NCBI RefSeq assembly: GCF_002849695.1
Contig: NZ_CP018937.1
Coordinates: 5,084,001 to 5,148,000, forward strand
Source of the DNA: Bacteroides fragilis
Lineage (GTDB): Bacteria; Bacteroidota; Bacteroidia; Bacteroidales; Bacteroidaceae
DNA: 64,000 nucleotides
Reading direction: 5' to 3'
Both the position numbers and the translations under genes were made by a program. Shown here piece by piece: positions 52,703 to 60,671 of this stretch (positions are counted from its first letter, which is position 1; the number at the start of each line of letters is the position of its first letter). Below the pieces are notes generated by a model that was not told where the DNA came from, made no database searches, and saw only the letters and a program-made list of their open reading frames with translations.

Positions 52703-53710
52703 ATGATGGCAACTCGGTTAATGAAACATGATTTGCATGAAATGATGCTGGAATGGCCCGTACAGAATCTGGCGGGAGAGAGCCGGACAGAAAGAAATAG
52801 TTATCGGATTGACAATGGGTATCTGAAGGCGACATTCGAAGAAATATGTACTCCGTTTTTTTCGATTATGGAACATCATATATCATGTGAGGAGTCCATT
52901 GAGATGTATGCACAGGCCGATGAATACCATGCTGTTTGGTTTTGTGCCGCTTTAGCCGGGCACGTCACTTGCTTTTACGACCCTATTACCCGGAGTGAGG
53001 AGTGGAACAAAGGAGATGCCAATCTCCTGCAATGTGACGGGATAGACTCATGCGCCTGTTTCCCTAAGCATACGCCGTTTCACATGATGGAGATTATGCT
53101 TTCCAACGATTATATCCGTGAACTTGCCGGACAATATCCCGACCTGTTTGGTAATGAAGATATCGAAACCATTTTTTGTGATAGACTCTACAGGGCATAT
53201 CGGACAAATCGCCCTTTTTGTACCGGTATTTATAAAGCGTTGAGTGATATCAAGCTTTCACAGCTGAATGGGAATATGGCACTTATGTATGTGGATGCTA
53301 AGATTAGGGAAATTCTTTCGCTTTTTCTCGCACGGCGGGGAGGAGAGGAGTGTCTTCATTGTTCGTGTTCTGTCGGGATAGAGTGTGATAAGATCCATTA
53401 TGCCAAGGCCATTATTGAGCAGGAGTATCTCAATCCCCCTTCTCTTCATCAGTTGGCATTGCGGGTAGGTACCAACGAATGTACTTTAAAACGAGGTTTC
53501 AAAACGGTATTTGGTACCACCGTGTTCGGCCATATATTTGATTATCGTATGGAGATAGCCTGTCGTTATCTGCTGGATAGCAGTAAGACGATACAAGAGA
53601 TCGGGGCATGTGTCGGTTATGAATATCATGCCCATTTCTCTACGGCCTTCAAACGGAAGTTCGGACTGACCCCTCTGGAATACAGGTGCAGCCGTTTGGG
53701 CGCCTCCTGA
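52703..53710 (+). CDS. AraC-family transcriptional regulator
   Basis: The 335-residue protein has a C-terminal AraC DNA-binding domain with two helix-turn-helix units (LHQLALRVGTNECTLKRGFK and TIQEIGACVGYEYHAHFSTA, then KRKFGLTPLEYR). The N-terminal ~230 residues show no recognisable effector domain to me. A TAATTTTG -7 element lies at 52606-52613 and AAAGGA precedes the ATG. It is divergent from the methyltransferase-receptor-lipoprotein operon and is its likely activator. AraC regulators of this type commonly control siderophore uptake. Confidence 0.88.
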   Translation: MMATRLMKHDLHEMMLEWPVQNLAGESRTERNSYRIDNGYLKATFEEICTPFFSIMEHHISCEESIEMYAQADEYHAVWFCAALAGHVTCFYDPITRSEEWNKGDANLLQCDGIDSCACFPKHTPFHMMEIMLSNDYIRELAGQYPDLFGNEDIETIFCDRLYRAYRTNRPFCTGIYKALSDIKLSQLNGNMALMYVDAKIREILSLFLARRGGEECLHCSCSVGIECDKIHYAKAIIEQEYLNPPSLHQLALRVGTNECTLKRGFKTVFGTTVFGHIFDYRMEIACRYLLDSSKTIQEIGACVGYEYHAHFSTAFKRKFGLTPLEYRCSRLGAS

Positions 53711-53866
53711 GGTGACGACGGGATTGCCGTCCGACGGAATAAATGGCAAAAGCGTTTGAGAAAAACTTCCTTTATCAGCAGATTTACACGATAATATCAT
53801 TGGGATAAATCCGTATATGAAGTCTGGTCTGTGAAAGTTTGCGCGGGTTTTGCTCCCTTTGCTTGT

Positions 53867-54601
53867 TCAGACTTTGACGGCAGAAACAGCCAGCATCATA
53901 GGCCGTCTCAATTCCTCTTCCATATCCTTGATCTTTTGCAGCATCTCTTTAGTAGGTTGAGGCTCTATCACATTGGTTATGGTAAATCCGGCCTGCAATA
54001 GTCCCTGCAATATGGAAGTTAAAGTATGATGGAATTTCACTACCGTTTCTCCCAAGAAAGAGGTTTCCCGGTATCCTTCAGTGAAATAATGATCTACCGG
54101 CCAGTGCTGTGCGGTTCCTGCTGTGTTGTAAAACCAATCTTCGGTTCCATGTGCCGTAAATATCGGATGTTCCATTGTAAACACGAATGTTCCTCCTTGG
54201 GCTAATGTACGGTACACCTTTCGGAATATCTCTTCTAAATTTTCAATGTAGTGTAAAGCCAGTGAACTGACAACTACATCAAAGCGATTCGACGGATAAT
54301 CATAGTCTTCTATCCCTATCCGGTGATATTCTATTCTGTCGGACTCCTTCTTTTTTTCAGCCTCTTGTAGCATTTTCTCAGACAAATCGATGCCCACCAC
54401 ATGGCTTGCTCCTTTAGAAGCTGCATACATGCAGTGCCATCCATAGCCACATCCCAAATCAAGTGTCCGTTTCCCTTCAAAATCAGGTAATATCTTTTCC
54501 AGTGTCGGCCATTCTCCCGCACCTTTCAATCCTTCTTTTGAGCGTAGCATCTCGCCATATTTCTCAAAGAAGGATTGTTTATCGTAAACATTCTCCTTCA
54601 T
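53867..54601 (-). CDS. Class I SAM-dependent methyltransferase
   Basis: The 244-residue protein has the SAM motif RTLDLGCGYGWHCMYAASKG, then VVGIDLSEKM and a post-motif segment DVVVSSLALHY. It belongs to the broad UbiE/Methyltransf_11-like group; substrate unknown. It stands alone, convergent with the AraC gene. A long gene-poor region follows upstream of its start. Confidence 0.85.
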   Translation of the reverse strand: MKENVYDKQSFFEKYGEMLRSKEGLKGAGEWPTLEKILPDFEGKRTLDLGCGYGWHCMYAASKGASHVVGIDLSEKMLQEAEKKKESDRIEYHRIGIEDYDYPSNRFDVVVSSLALHYIENLEEIFRKVYRTLAQGGTFVFTMEHPIFTAHGTEDWFYNTAGTAQHWPVDHYFTEGYRETSFLGETVVKFHHTLTSILQGLLQAGFTITNVIEPQPTKEMLQKIKDMEEELRRPMMLAVSAVKV

Positions 54602-55268
54602 AAATTATTAATCGTTTCTGTTTATACATCTTGCCCTGCATTTCACCTATGTATTAACCGCTGAAGGGGCAAAAGTACGAAAGATAATCTGCTGATTATC
54701 GGAATAGATCGTATTTTTGTGCCGATATCCACTTTGCTTTTCTTTGATCCTGAGAATTTTCTATAAAGTTATTAACAGGATAAATTGTTGATATATAGGT
54801 GGTAATCTCTTTTTAAATAGGCTTTGTGAACAACTTCATAGAGAGTCGTTGTCTGCTTTGAGACATCTTTTTGGATTCGTTGTTGGTGGAAACTTGTCAA
54901 TGGCTTTAAATACACTCATAGCGAAGTTAGATACTAAATCCAGAAGCACTTCGACTAAAGTTCTTTTCATCCTTTTGGAAAGTAGCTTTCTTCACCTGAC
55001 TTTAAGTTACTTTCTTTCTCTGTTTTTTCATTTAATGCTTTAGCACTTTGGAACAGGTAGTATTTTATTTAAGAACTTGTTTCTTAGTTTCCTTTTCACT
55101 GCAGAGTATACAGGGAGAATCCCTTTTATCTTTCTTATTCAACAGCTTTTGAACAAAGTTATTAACAAGATAATTCTCTGGTTATCTGTAGCTTGTTTTG
55201 TAGTAAGCAGATTTTATGAACAGGTGTGAAGAAGGAACTTGTTGATAACTGGAAGAGGGGTATTAATA
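54602..55268. other. Gene-poor region upstream of the defence island
   Basis: No convincing gene. Motifs AAAGTTATTAACAGGATAA (54765-54783), AAAGTTATTAACAAGATAA (55156-55174) and CTTGTTGATAACTGG (55239-55253) recur here and, inverted, at 14779-14832. The region contains a minus-strand frame of 44 codons (54836-54970) with poor start context. The content may be debris from earlier insertions next to the island. Confidence 0.5.
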
Positions 55269-55300
55269 AAATAACCTCAGAATTGATTCTGAGGTTATTT
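55269..55300. terminator. Terminator hairpin of small-RNA copy 1
   Basis: A palindrome with 15-base arms AAATAACCTCAGAAT / ATTCTGAGGTTATTT around TG. On the minus strand it lies at the 3' end of the repeat-encoded transcript and is followed by TTATTAATA. On the plus strand it would end transcripts coming from the left. Confidence 0.75.
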
Positions 55301-55440
55301 CAGTGATCCGCCTGGAATTCTCTTTTCAGAGTTACCGTGCTGATATTTAAAACTTTATATTTTTAGATTCAAGCATATCCCATGATTTAACCCACTAATT
55401 TTCTACGTGCTTTTGCCGTCGTTTGCTCATGGAGAATACT
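55301..55440 (-). ncRNA. Candidate structured small RNA, direct-repeat copy 1
   Basis: This is the left copy of a ~155-base direct repeat (55297-55453) whose partner is at 60437-60590. A promoter lies at its right end and a palindromic terminator (55269-55300) at its left end, so it can be a complete minus-strand transcript of roughly 170 bases. The 5' ATTCTC can pair with 3' GAGAAT, and a hairpin CTCT-GAAA-AGAG sits next to it. A start codon near the 5' end opens only an 11-codon frame (MSKRRQKHVEN), and indels between copies exclude a longer protein. I do not recognise a known family. Confidence 0.55.
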
Positions 55441-55445
55441 GAAAG

Positions 55446-55476
55446 CAAAGATAGCTACTTTTTGTAGTATTACAAA
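55446..55476 (-). promoter_or_regulatory. Promoter of small-RNA copy 1
   Basis: On the minus strand TTTG (55473-55476) and TATCTTTG (55446-55453) are spaced by exactly 19 bases. The copy-2 promoter has the same spacing although its spacer sequence differs, which supports selection on the promoter. Confidence 0.8.
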
Positions 55477-55534
55477 ATAATGGTGATGCTAAGTGTTGGC
55501 TTAAATAAATATGTTTTGAGATATGATGAGATGT

Positions 55535-55564
55535 TTTGAGACTTATAAAAAAAATGTATCTTTG
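55535..55564 (+). promoter_or_regulatory. Promoter of the HerA-NurA-methyltransferase operon
   Basis: TTTG at 55535-55538 and TATCTTTG at 55557-55564 are 18 bases apart. A direct repeat ATGTTTTGAGA (55511 and 55531) overlaps its left part. Transcription would start just after 55570, so a possible start codon at 55536 is excluded. Confidence 0.7.
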
Positions 55565-55570
55565 CAAAAT

Positions 55571-55584
55571 AGTACTAGGGTACT
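55571..55584 (+). promoter_or_regulatory. Operator-like inverted repeat in the operon leader
   Basis: AGTAC and GTACT flank four bases (TAGG), directly after the -7 element. It lies at the expected transcription start and could be a repressor site. Evidence is only the symmetry. Confidence 0.35.
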
Positions 55585-55619
55585 ACCATACAAGTTGTTA
55601 CAGTATTAAAAAGTGGCTT

Positions 55620-57749
55620 ATGACAGGATTAGAACAAGGTATATCTAAAAGAATAGATAATGATAAAAAAGTGGAAACAAAACAGTGGTTTGAAAAGTTA
55701 ATTCAACTAGAAGAATATGTCGGAGAACTTTTTTCAATAAACTATGAAACAGCGAAAGTTATTATTCATGATAATGAGAGAAAGAAAGTAGGAGGTATTC
55801 CAAGTTTAAGTTTCCTCATTGCAACAAGAGTTGATCCATCTAATGCTTCAGATATAGACTTTAAATCAGAAGATGCATCTTTTATTTTGTTGAGAGTAAT
55901 GGATAGTGCTTCATTGCCACAAGATAAGGAAGCAGAAAGAATTAGAGTTGAAACAGCTCAAAGAGTTAGTGGTGAAATAGAAAAACATTGGGATAGCGAT
56001 GGGGCAATGGATGCCAAAACACGTGTTCTTTTAGGTTATGCTGGAGTACAATGTAGAATTATAGGAACTTTTTACTTGGAAGAAAATGCTGCAAATTTGG
56101 AAGAACCATTAGCTCTTAAATTCGGTAGTGATATTTCTAATTATTATCCTAATAGAGGGCTCAAAGTCTATAAGCCTAATTCGGTAGCATTAGAGGAAAT
56201 TGTTAATTATTGCGATCCAATAAATAAACAAGATCAAAGAGAAAAATATCACAATACAGAAAAAGTAAAATTAGGCTTTGTACGATATGCTTCTACAAAC
56301 AGAAAGTATCAGCAGGTAGATGATGTTCCTGTTTATATTTATCCTGCAGATTTGTTAAGTCAAAAGTCTGCATTATTTGGTATGACTAGGACTGGTAAAT
56401 CAAACACGACTAAAATTATAGCAAAATCTGTTTTTGAGTTGCGATCTCCCAAAAGAGTAGAGGATTGTGCTCTAAGGATAGGTCAGATTATTTTTGATCC
56501 AAACGGAGAGTATGCGAACGAAAATACACAAGATAAAGATGGAAATGGAAATCCTAATGCATTAAAAAATGTTTGGAAATTAGTCCCAAATGCCCAAAAA
56601 GTAAATGAAGTCGTAACATACGGAATAACTAGCCATCCCAATGATAGCGAACGAATGTTAATGTTGCTAAACTTTTATCTGGATGAGAATTTGCAAATAG
56701 GGAAAGATATTATTGATTCCATTCTTTCAGAAGATACTGCAAAATTTATAAAAAATTTCGTGCAAGTTCGTTTTGAAGAGCCTGACAGAAATGATCAAAG
56801 TGCTATGACTAGATATAATAGGAGAGTCTTAGCATACAGAACATTATTATATAAGGCAGGGTTTGATATGCCTAAAAGTATAAAGCCAATTACAGATAAA
56901 CTATTTGGCAAGAAACTAATAGAAAATTTGAAAAAGGATGTTTCTAAAAATGCAGCCATATATAAAACTGTCGCAGAAAAGTTGGAAGATTCCAATAATT
57001 GTACTTGGGCTAAAATGGTTCAAATATTTGATGGTCTAGCGGATTACATCAATGATTCTAAGAGTAATTATAGCCAATTTGAAGCTGAATATATAAAAAC
57101 CTCATCAACTGGAGATAATTGGGCAGATGATTCTCTTGCCAAAATATTAACAATGTTTAATTATCCAAATGGCTCAAGGCAAATAGGAAAAGCTAAAGAG
57201 CAACATAGTCCGGATACTGCTAATGACTATGCACAAGATATATATAATCATCTTAAAGAAGGAAAGCTTGTTATTGTTGATCAATCTAGTGGTGATCCTG
57301 TACTTAACAAATCTTCTGCGAGTCGAATTATGTCTAGAATATTTTTTGAAAACCAGAAGCTATTTACGCAGGGAGCAACTAATATACCAGAAATTTTAAT
57401 TTATATCGAAGAAGCTCATAATATATTGCCAGCAGGAAATAATCTAGATTTGTCGGATATATGGGTAAGAACAGCTAAGGAGGGTGCAAAATATAGAATT
57501 GGTATGGTTTATGCAACACAAGAAGTTAGTAGTATTCAAAAAAATATATTGCGTAATACATCAAATTGGTTTATTGCCCATTTGAATAATACAGATGAGA
57601 CGAAGGAACTCTGTAAATATTATGATTTTGCAGATTTTGAGCCTTCTATTCGTCGTGCACAGGATAAAGGCTTTTTAAGGGTTAAAACATTAAGTAATCC
57701 TTTTGTTATACCTGTTCAGATTGATAAATTTCAAGTTGAAAAGAAATGA
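55620..57749 (+). CDS. HerA-type ATPase (FtsK-HerA superfamily)
   Basis: From MTGLEQGISKRIDNDKKV the protein has 709 residues. After an N-terminal region of about 250 residues that includes a HAS-barrel-like beta stretch, the Walker A motif is GMTRTGKSN near residues 254-262, with DPNGEY after it. A long insert follows (about 290-520), then a Walker B-like EILIYIEEAHNIL near residue 590, and sensor/arginine-finger-type motifs near TAKEGAKYRIG. HerA proteins form hexameric DNA-pumping motors that work with NurA nucleases. The next gene overlaps by four bases, so expression is coupled. Base composition is AT-rich compared with the surrounding chromosome. Confidence 0.85.
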   Translation: MTGLEQGISKRIDNDKKVETKQWFEKLIQLEEYVGELFSINYETAKVIIHDNERKKVGGIPSLSFLIATRVDPSNASDIDFKSEDASFILLRVMDSASLPQDKEAERIRVETAQRVSGEIEKHWDSDGAMDAKTRVLLGYAGVQCRIIGTFYLEENAANLEEPLALKFGSDISNYYPNRGLKVYKPNSVALEEIVNYCDPINKQDQREKYHNTEKVKLGFVRYASTNRKYQQVDDVPVYIYPADLLSQKSALFGMTRTGKSNTTKIIAKSVFELRSPKRVEDCALRIGQIIFDPNGEYANENTQDKDGNGNPNALKNVWKLVPNAQKVNEVVTYGITSHPNDSERMLMLLNFYLDENLQIGKDIIDSILSEDTAKFIKNFVQVRFEEPDRNDQSAMTRYNRRVLAYRTLLYKAGFDMPKSIKPITDKLFGKKLIENLKKDVSKNAAIYKTVAEKLEDSNNCTWAKMVQIFDGLADYINDSKSNYSQFEAEYIKTSSTGDNWADDSLAKILTMFNYPNGSRQIGKAKEQHSPDTANDYAQDIYNHLKEGKLVIVDQSSGDPVLNKSSASRIMSRIFFENQKLFTQGATNIPEILIYIEEAHNILPAGNNLDLSDIWVRTAKEGAKYRIGMVYATQEVSSIQKNILRNTSNWFIAHLNNTDETKELCKYYDFADFEPSIRRAQDKGFLRVKTLSNPFVIPVQIDKFQVEKK

Positions 57750-59113
57750 GTTTTGAAGGAGAATTTGCTAGCTATGAGCCGTTGAGAAGAGTTCTTGACA
57801 GCGCCAAAATCAAGGCTCTACAAAATCGTATGCGCATCCATAAGTCGGAAGAAACTTTGGATACTTTGGGAGAAATTTTTGTGCATGAAAAAGATCTGCC
57901 CAAAAGTAAAGTTCAGCCTGATTTGATTCTAGCCATTGATGGAAGCTGTCATACGGCAAAAGCTGTGAATGGATTTCCTGGTGCTGAATTTGGGTATGTA
58001 ACAATTGCTTCTGTTTTAATAGATTTAAAACTTGTGACGCAATTGCAAAAAGATGATTTTATTGATCCGAAAAAATTTCGAGAGACAGAAAAAGCTTCGA
58101 CAATTGAAAGTGTATTTCCAGGATGTAACATAATTCTTGATTCTGAAAAATGTGCAAAATCGTCTTTAAGGAGAGCTTTGTTTGAAGAATTAAAATGTAA
58201 TGTTATATTTTCGGAAGGAGAAAGTTTGCTCGATACCTATGAACATCTTTTTCGCATAAAGCGGGAACGTTTCCCTGAAAGAAATTTGCCTCATAGTCCA
58301 ATTGATGGTGTTGATGAAGATATGACTTACGGGTATGGTGAATACAATTGCCCATATTCTGGTGAGCCTTTGTTTTCTACTGATGCACTTCGTTTACATG
58401 AATTGATGAATCCAGGAGGTAGTAATGGAGAATTATTTGGACAAATAATGTCCACTCTTGAAAAATTGTGGTTAGTACATATTTTACGATCTTTTGAGAA
58501 GAAAGGATGGTTAAGCACTCTTCGGCGTGTCGCATTTGTAATGGATGGTCCTCTCGCTGTATTTAGCACATCTTCATGGTTAACTAAAGTAATTGAAGTT
58601 GAGTTGAAAAGAATAAATGACCTTCAGAAGCGAATAAATGGAGATGATTTATTAATAGTAGGACTAGAAAAGTCAGGGACATTCTTTAATCATTTTACTG
58701 ATATTGATACAAGTAAAGATGGAGTAATAGATGAGTTCCCTAAGCAGTCTGGGCTATTGCTTACCGATCATTATATCAAACGTAATATCATTTTTTCAGA
58801 AAGCGCAAAACCTTATGGACAAGATACTTATTTTGGTAGAAAACTATTTTATAAAGCAAAATCTGGGCAGAAACTAGTTCCTGTAGTAGCTTGGTTTAAT
58901 GAAGCTCAAAAAGATACAACAACAGCAAATATTAATCAATTTACTCGCTTGGGAGATGTTATGAGTTTGCTTGATCAGCTTGTTTCTAATCGTTATCCAA
59001 ATTCTATTTCACCTCTTATTTCTGCGCATGCGGAAGCTGCCATACCATTGAATTTAGGAAAACGGATTTTTGAAGATATTGCGCGCGAAATCAGAGAAAG
59101 GACAGAAGAATGA
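57746..59113 (+). CDS. NurA-domain nuclease
   Basis: The 455-residue protein has NurA-type acidic motifs: LILAIDGSCHTAKA (D near 65), RVAFVMDGPLAVFS (D near 267) and a late LLTDHYIKRNIIF followed by YKAKSGQKLVPVVAWF. NurA is a 5'-3' exonuclease/endonuclease of RNase H-like fold that acts with HerA. A segment EYNCPYSGEPLF in the middle is unlike the core domain. It overlaps the HerA gene and the methyltransferase gene by four bases at each end. The coupling strongly suggests one complex. Confidence 0.82.
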   Translation: MSFEGEFASYEPLRRVLDSAKIKALQNRMRIHKSEETLDTLGEIFVHEKDLPKSKVQPDLILAIDGSCHTAKAVNGFPGAEFGYVTIASVLIDLKLVTQLQKDDFIDPKKFRETEKASTIESVFPGCNIILDSEKCAKSSLRRALFEELKCNVIFSEGESLLDTYEHLFRIKRERFPERNLPHSPIDGVDEDMTYGYGEYNCPYSGEPLFSTDALRLHELMNPGGSNGELFGQIMSTLEKLWLVHILRSFEKKGWLSTLRRVAFVMDGPLAVFSTSSWLTKVIEVELKRINDLQKRINGDDLLIVGLEKSGTFFNHFTDIDTSKDGVIDEFPKQSGLLLTDHYIKRNIIFSESAKPYGQDTYFGRKLFYKAKSGQKLVPVVAWFNEAQKDTTTANINQFTRLGDVMSLLDQLVSNRYPNSISPLISAHAEAAIPLNLGKRIFEDIAREIRERTEE

Positions 59114-60243
59114 GTGGTAATAATGCACATATATTAAATGGACATCAAACGGCAGAAGCTAGATGGGCGCGTTTTGGACCATATTATGCAATGTTTCCAT
59201 TAGATTTTGCTTTTGATGTTGTAAAGAAGTATTCTAGAAAAGGAGACTGTATAATAGATCCGTTTGCTGGCAGATGTTCAAGTGTTTTTGCTGGAGGAGT
59301 TTTAGGGCGCGTGAGTCTGGGGATTGAAATAAATCCTGTTGGTTGGCTATATGGAAAGGTAAAGCTTAAGCCTGCTTTTAAACATGAAGTTCTTGCTCGC
59401 TTAAATGATATTTATTCTAAGCGCAACTATTTTTCTCAAAGTATAAAAAAAATGCCAGAGTTCTATCGGATTTGTTTTTGCGATGAAGTCTTAAAATTTC
59501 TATTAGCAGCACGTAAGTATCTAGATTGGAAAGAGAATAATGTTGACGCGACACTGATGTCTATAATTCTTGTCTATCTTCATGGGAAACTTGGTGAAGG
59601 TCTGTCAAATCAGATGCGCATGACTAAATCAATGGGAATGGCTTATTCTGTAAAATGGTGGAAACAACAACAACTAGAAGTTCCTCCAGAAATAAACCCG
59701 TATGAATTTATTGCAAAAAAAATAGAGTGGCGTTTTGATAAAGGAGTCCCTAATATATCTACTAATAGCCAAGTAATATTTGGTGATAGTACAATAAAAT
59801 TGGTTGATGTAGCAAATGAAGTGAAAGCTTCTAATAAAAAATTCTCATTATTGTTTACTTCACCTCCATATTGCTCTATTACTGATTATCATGCAGATCA
59901 ATGGTTGAGAATTTGGATGTTGGGAGGGAGTGAAAATCCACAATACCTTAAAGATAAGCATAAAGGAAGATTTGTTAATAAACAAGAATATTATAATTTG
60001 CTTGATAATGTGTTTGGCTTATGTGCTGGAATAATGAAAGATAATGCGACAATATATGTAAGAACAGACGCACGGCAATTTACTTTTGATACAACTTTAG
60101 AAATATTAAAAAAATATTTTCCTAATCATAGAGTTAAAATACGAAAAAAGCCTCTTAAAGAAGATACACGAACTCAGACTAAGCTATTTGGAGATAAATC
60201 AATGAAACCTGGCGAAGTTGATATTATACTTACAAATAATTGA
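59110..60243 (+). CDS. DNA methyltransferase (amino-type) in the HerA-NurA operon
   Basis: The 377-residue protein has a SAM motif I CIIDPFAGRCSSVFAGG (residues ~46-62), GIEINP, and catalytic motif IV TSPPYCSITDYHADQ near residue 250, as in N6-adenine or N4-cytosine DNA methyltransferases. Motif order I then IV with a large segment between (probably target recognition) fits the alpha-type arrangement. It overlaps the NurA gene by four bases. In the context of a motor ATPase and nuclease it is the probable self-marking component. Recognition sequence is unknown. An AraC gene remnant starts at its stop codon. Confidence 0.85.
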   Translation: MSGNNAHILNGHQTAEARWARFGPYYAMFPLDFAFDVVKKYSRKGDCIIDPFAGRCSSVFAGGVLGRVSLGIEINPVGWLYGKVKLKPAFKHEVLARLNDIYSKRNYFSQSIKKMPEFYRICFCDEVLKFLLAARKYLDWKENNVDATLMSIILVYLHGKLGEGLSNQMRMTKSMGMAYSVKWWKQQQLEVPPEINPYEFIAKKIEWRFDKGVPNISTNSQVIFGDSTIKLVDVANEVKASNKKFSLLFTSPPYCSITDYHADQWLRIWMLGGSENPQYLKDKHKGRFVNKQEYYNLLDNVFGLCAGIMKDNATIYVRTDARQFTFDTTLEILKKYFPNHRVKIRKKPLKEDTRTQTKLFGDKSMKPGEVDIILTNN

Positions 60244-60394
60244 GATTGCCGAAGAACTAGGATTTACTGATGAAAGCCATTTGAGTAAATTCTTTAAGAA
60301 ATACAAGGGATGTAGTCCTTCAAGTTTCAGAAAAAGTAATAATATACTTGAAACAGATGTTTCTTGCTATCTGCCAGAAAAAAGAAATCCCTGA
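60242..60394 (+). pseudogene. C-terminal remnant of an AraC-family regulator gene
   Basis: From the methyltransferase stop onward the plus strand encodes EIAEELGFTDESHLSKFFKK then YKGCSPSSFRKS, a clear second helix-turn-helix of an AraC regulator, and then a short tail to a TGA. No N-terminal part exists in the window and there is no start. The fragment therefore marks the edge of an insertion or recombination that replaced the rest of an AraC gene with the HerA-NurA-methyltransferase operon. Its own terminator still follows. Confidence 0.85.
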
Positions 60395-60417
60395 TAATGT
60401 TTAATTATCAGGGATTT
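60385..60417. terminator. Terminator between AraC remnant and small-RNA copy 2
   Basis: Arms AAATCCCTGATAA (60385-60397) and TTATCAGGGATTT (60405-60417) form a perfect 13-base stem with T-runs on both strands (TTTTC on the plus side, CTTTTTTC on the minus side). It can end the island transcript from the left and the small RNA from the right. Confidence 0.85.
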
Positions 60418-60578
60418 TCTTAAATTGCTTTTTTGAATTTCAGTGATCCGCCTGGGATTCTCCTAAGAGAGTTACCACGCTAATATTTAAAACTTTATAT
60501 TTTTAGCTTCAAGCATATCCCATGATATCCCACTAATTTGCTACGTGCTTTTGCGGTAGTTTGCTCATGGAGAATACT
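60418..60578 (-). ncRNA. Candidate structured small RNA, direct-repeat copy 2
   Basis: This is the right copy of the ~155-base direct repeat, in the same orientation as copy 1. It has its own promoter at 60583-60613 and ends at the perfect terminator 60385-60417. Comparison with copy 1 shows conserved blocks and compensating changes: the hairpin is TCTC-TTAG-GAGA here and CTCT-GAAA-AGAG in copy 1. The 5' ATTCTCC can pair with GGAGAAT. Indels (ATGATATCCC versus ATGATTTAACCC) break protein frames. The evidence favours a noncoding RNA; an 11-codon peptide frame (MSKLPQKHVAN) is the alternative. Confidence 0.55.
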
Positions 60579-60582
60579 GGGG

Positions 60583-60613
60583 CAAAGATATATCTTTCTT
60601 TTCTTTTTTCAAA
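60583..60613 (-). promoter_or_regulatory. Promoter of small-RNA copy 2
   Basis: On the minus strand TTTG (60610-60613) and TATCTTTG (60583-60590) are again exactly 19 bases apart, as at copy 1, although the bases between them differ. Confidence 0.8.
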
Positions 60614-60631
60614 ATCATTTTTATAAGTCGT

Positions 60632-60650
60632 CAAAAAGATGAACATCTTC
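60632..60650 (-). terminator. Terminator after the small membrane protein gene
   Basis: Arms AAGATG and CATCTT around a two-base loop, followed on the minus strand by TTTT, lie 22 bases after the stop of the 61-residue gene and just before the copy-2 promoter. The stem is short. Confidence 0.55.
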
Positions 60651-60671
60651 AAAGCGTTTCTTTAATGAACT

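Noticed and set aside
54836..55043. Two short frames, one per strand (44 and 64 codons)
   Set aside because: Neither has a convincing ribosome-binding site, family resemblance or coding-like composition.
55536..55619. N-terminal extension of the HerA gene to an ATG at 55536
   Set aside because: The -7 element TATCTTTG at 55557-55564 lies inside it, so the ATG would be upstream of the transcript start; the start at 55620 is preferred.
57746..59113. HerA-NurA as housekeeping double-strand-break repair genes
   Set aside because: Bacteroides repair uses other core enzymes, and the coupling to a methyltransferase plus the island-like boundaries favour an accessory role; not fully excluded.
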